DNA of 64,000 nt, taken from the NCBI RefSeq assembly GCF_003323745.1, contig NZ_QOIL01000016.1, positions 186,001 through 250,000 on the forward strand, written 5' to 3'. Below are positions 63,794-64,000 of the stretch, one piece after another. The first letter of the stretch is position 1, and the number at the start of each line of letters is the position of its first letter. The DNA comes from Sphaerisporangium album. GTDB lineage: Bacteria > Actinomycetota > Actinomycetes > Streptosporangiales > Streptosporangiaceae. Position numbers and translations under genes: made by a program. The notes under the pieces were generated by a model. The model ran no database searches and was not told the origin of the DNA. It saw only the letters and a list, made by a program, of their open reading frames with translations.

Positions 63794-64000
63794 TCAGCGG
63801 CGCATGACGTGCAGGACGCTCGCGATGCGTTCCGCCGCCGTGACGATGTCGGAGGCGTGGCCGATGCGGCCCGCCCACGAGAGCCAGAACCACCACTCGC
63901 CGTCGGCCGCGTTCGCGGCGAGCACGTCCTCGGTGACCGCCGGGGCCATCGGGTTGATCACACGGAGCCGAGGATAGAGTCCGGTGCGCGCCGTCAGGCG
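63794..64000 (-). CDS. Hypothetical protein, C-terminal part only
   Basis: The last 68 codons of a gene that enters from the right edge; the stop is at 63794-63796. The peptide includes 'GLYPRLRVINPMAPAVTEDV' and 'EWWFWLSWAGRIGHASDIV', with a helical end. It looks like the tail of a small actinomycete protein of unknown function. Third positions are strongly GC-biased, which supports coding. Confidence 0.7.
   Translation of the reverse strand, partial: RLTARTGLYPRLRVINPMAPAVTEDVLAANAADGEWWFWLSWAGRIGHASDIVTAAERIASVLHVMRR

Noticed and set aside
1-64000. CRISPR arrays, tRNA genes, insertion sequences or prophage
   Set aside because: I looked for spaced direct repeats, cloverleaf-like sequences, transposases and phage structural genes and found none.

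Overview
This window is high-GC DNA with dense, often translationally coupled genes, many GTG starts, SARP-type and DUF5753/DUF397 regulators, a PASTA-less Ser/Thr kinase and a membrane-tethered ECF sigma factor. It reads as the chromosome of a filamentous actinomycete; gene families point towards the Streptosporangiales, but that rank is an inference. No tRNA, rRNA, CRISPR array, insertion sequence or prophage was seen.

Region 1 (1-12.5 kb) is a cell-surface or exopolysaccharide locus. A minus-strand operon runs from a small membrane protein through a BioF2/FemAB-like acyltransferase, two GT2 glycosyltransferases, a NodB deacetylase, a Wzx-like flippase and a giant polytopic membrane protein. 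A GH39-like glycosidase faces it. Beyond that lie an amidase-like protein, a second BioF2-like acyltransferase and the start of a DegT-type aminotransferase cut by the window edge. Region 2 (12.8-19.3 kb) holds an ECF sigma factor fused to a zinc-finger/transmembrane/extracellular tail, a substrate-binding plus VWA surface protein, a CDF-like membrane protein and a DUF4184 protein.

Region 3 (19.4-36 kb) is the most unusual part. A 13.2 kb gene encodes a roughly 4,400-residue TcA-like insecticidal (ABC) toxin subunit. Its canonical Tc core is expanded by two blocks of hemopexin-like repeats. No TcB or TcC gene is present in the window. Divergent from it is a 990-residue protein I do not recognise, whose second half carries motifs reminiscent of fold-type I PLP enzymes. 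The two share a short AT-rich promoter region containing a perfect palindrome.

Region 4 (36-43 kb) has a SpoU methyltransferase, a translationally coupled biuret-degradation operon (isochorismatase-like biuret hydrolase, NCS2-like permease, allophanate hydrolase) with a GntR regulator and a candidate operator, then a D-Ala-D-Ala carboxypeptidase and a small secreted protein. Region 5 (43-50.6 kb) has a large SARP/AAA/TPR regulator, a YbhN-like membrane protein, a PIG-L deacetylase, a GT4 glycosyltransferase and a small lipoprotein.

Region 6 (50.6-64 kb) is accessory in character. It holds a 31-codon ORF with a strong ribosome site, an orphan PycTM (Pycsar effector-type) protein, a secreted repeat protein, an amidohydrolase, a Ser/Thr kinase, an HsdR-N-like nuclease-domain protein, a DUF397/XRE-DUF5753 pair, a small-protein/RsbW-like ATPase pair, an S9 peptidase and a lipoprotein beta-propeller. 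Two decayed genes are visible: an internally deleted copy of the small-protein/ATPase pair at about 53 kb, and a nucleoside hydrolase remnant at 63.4 kb.
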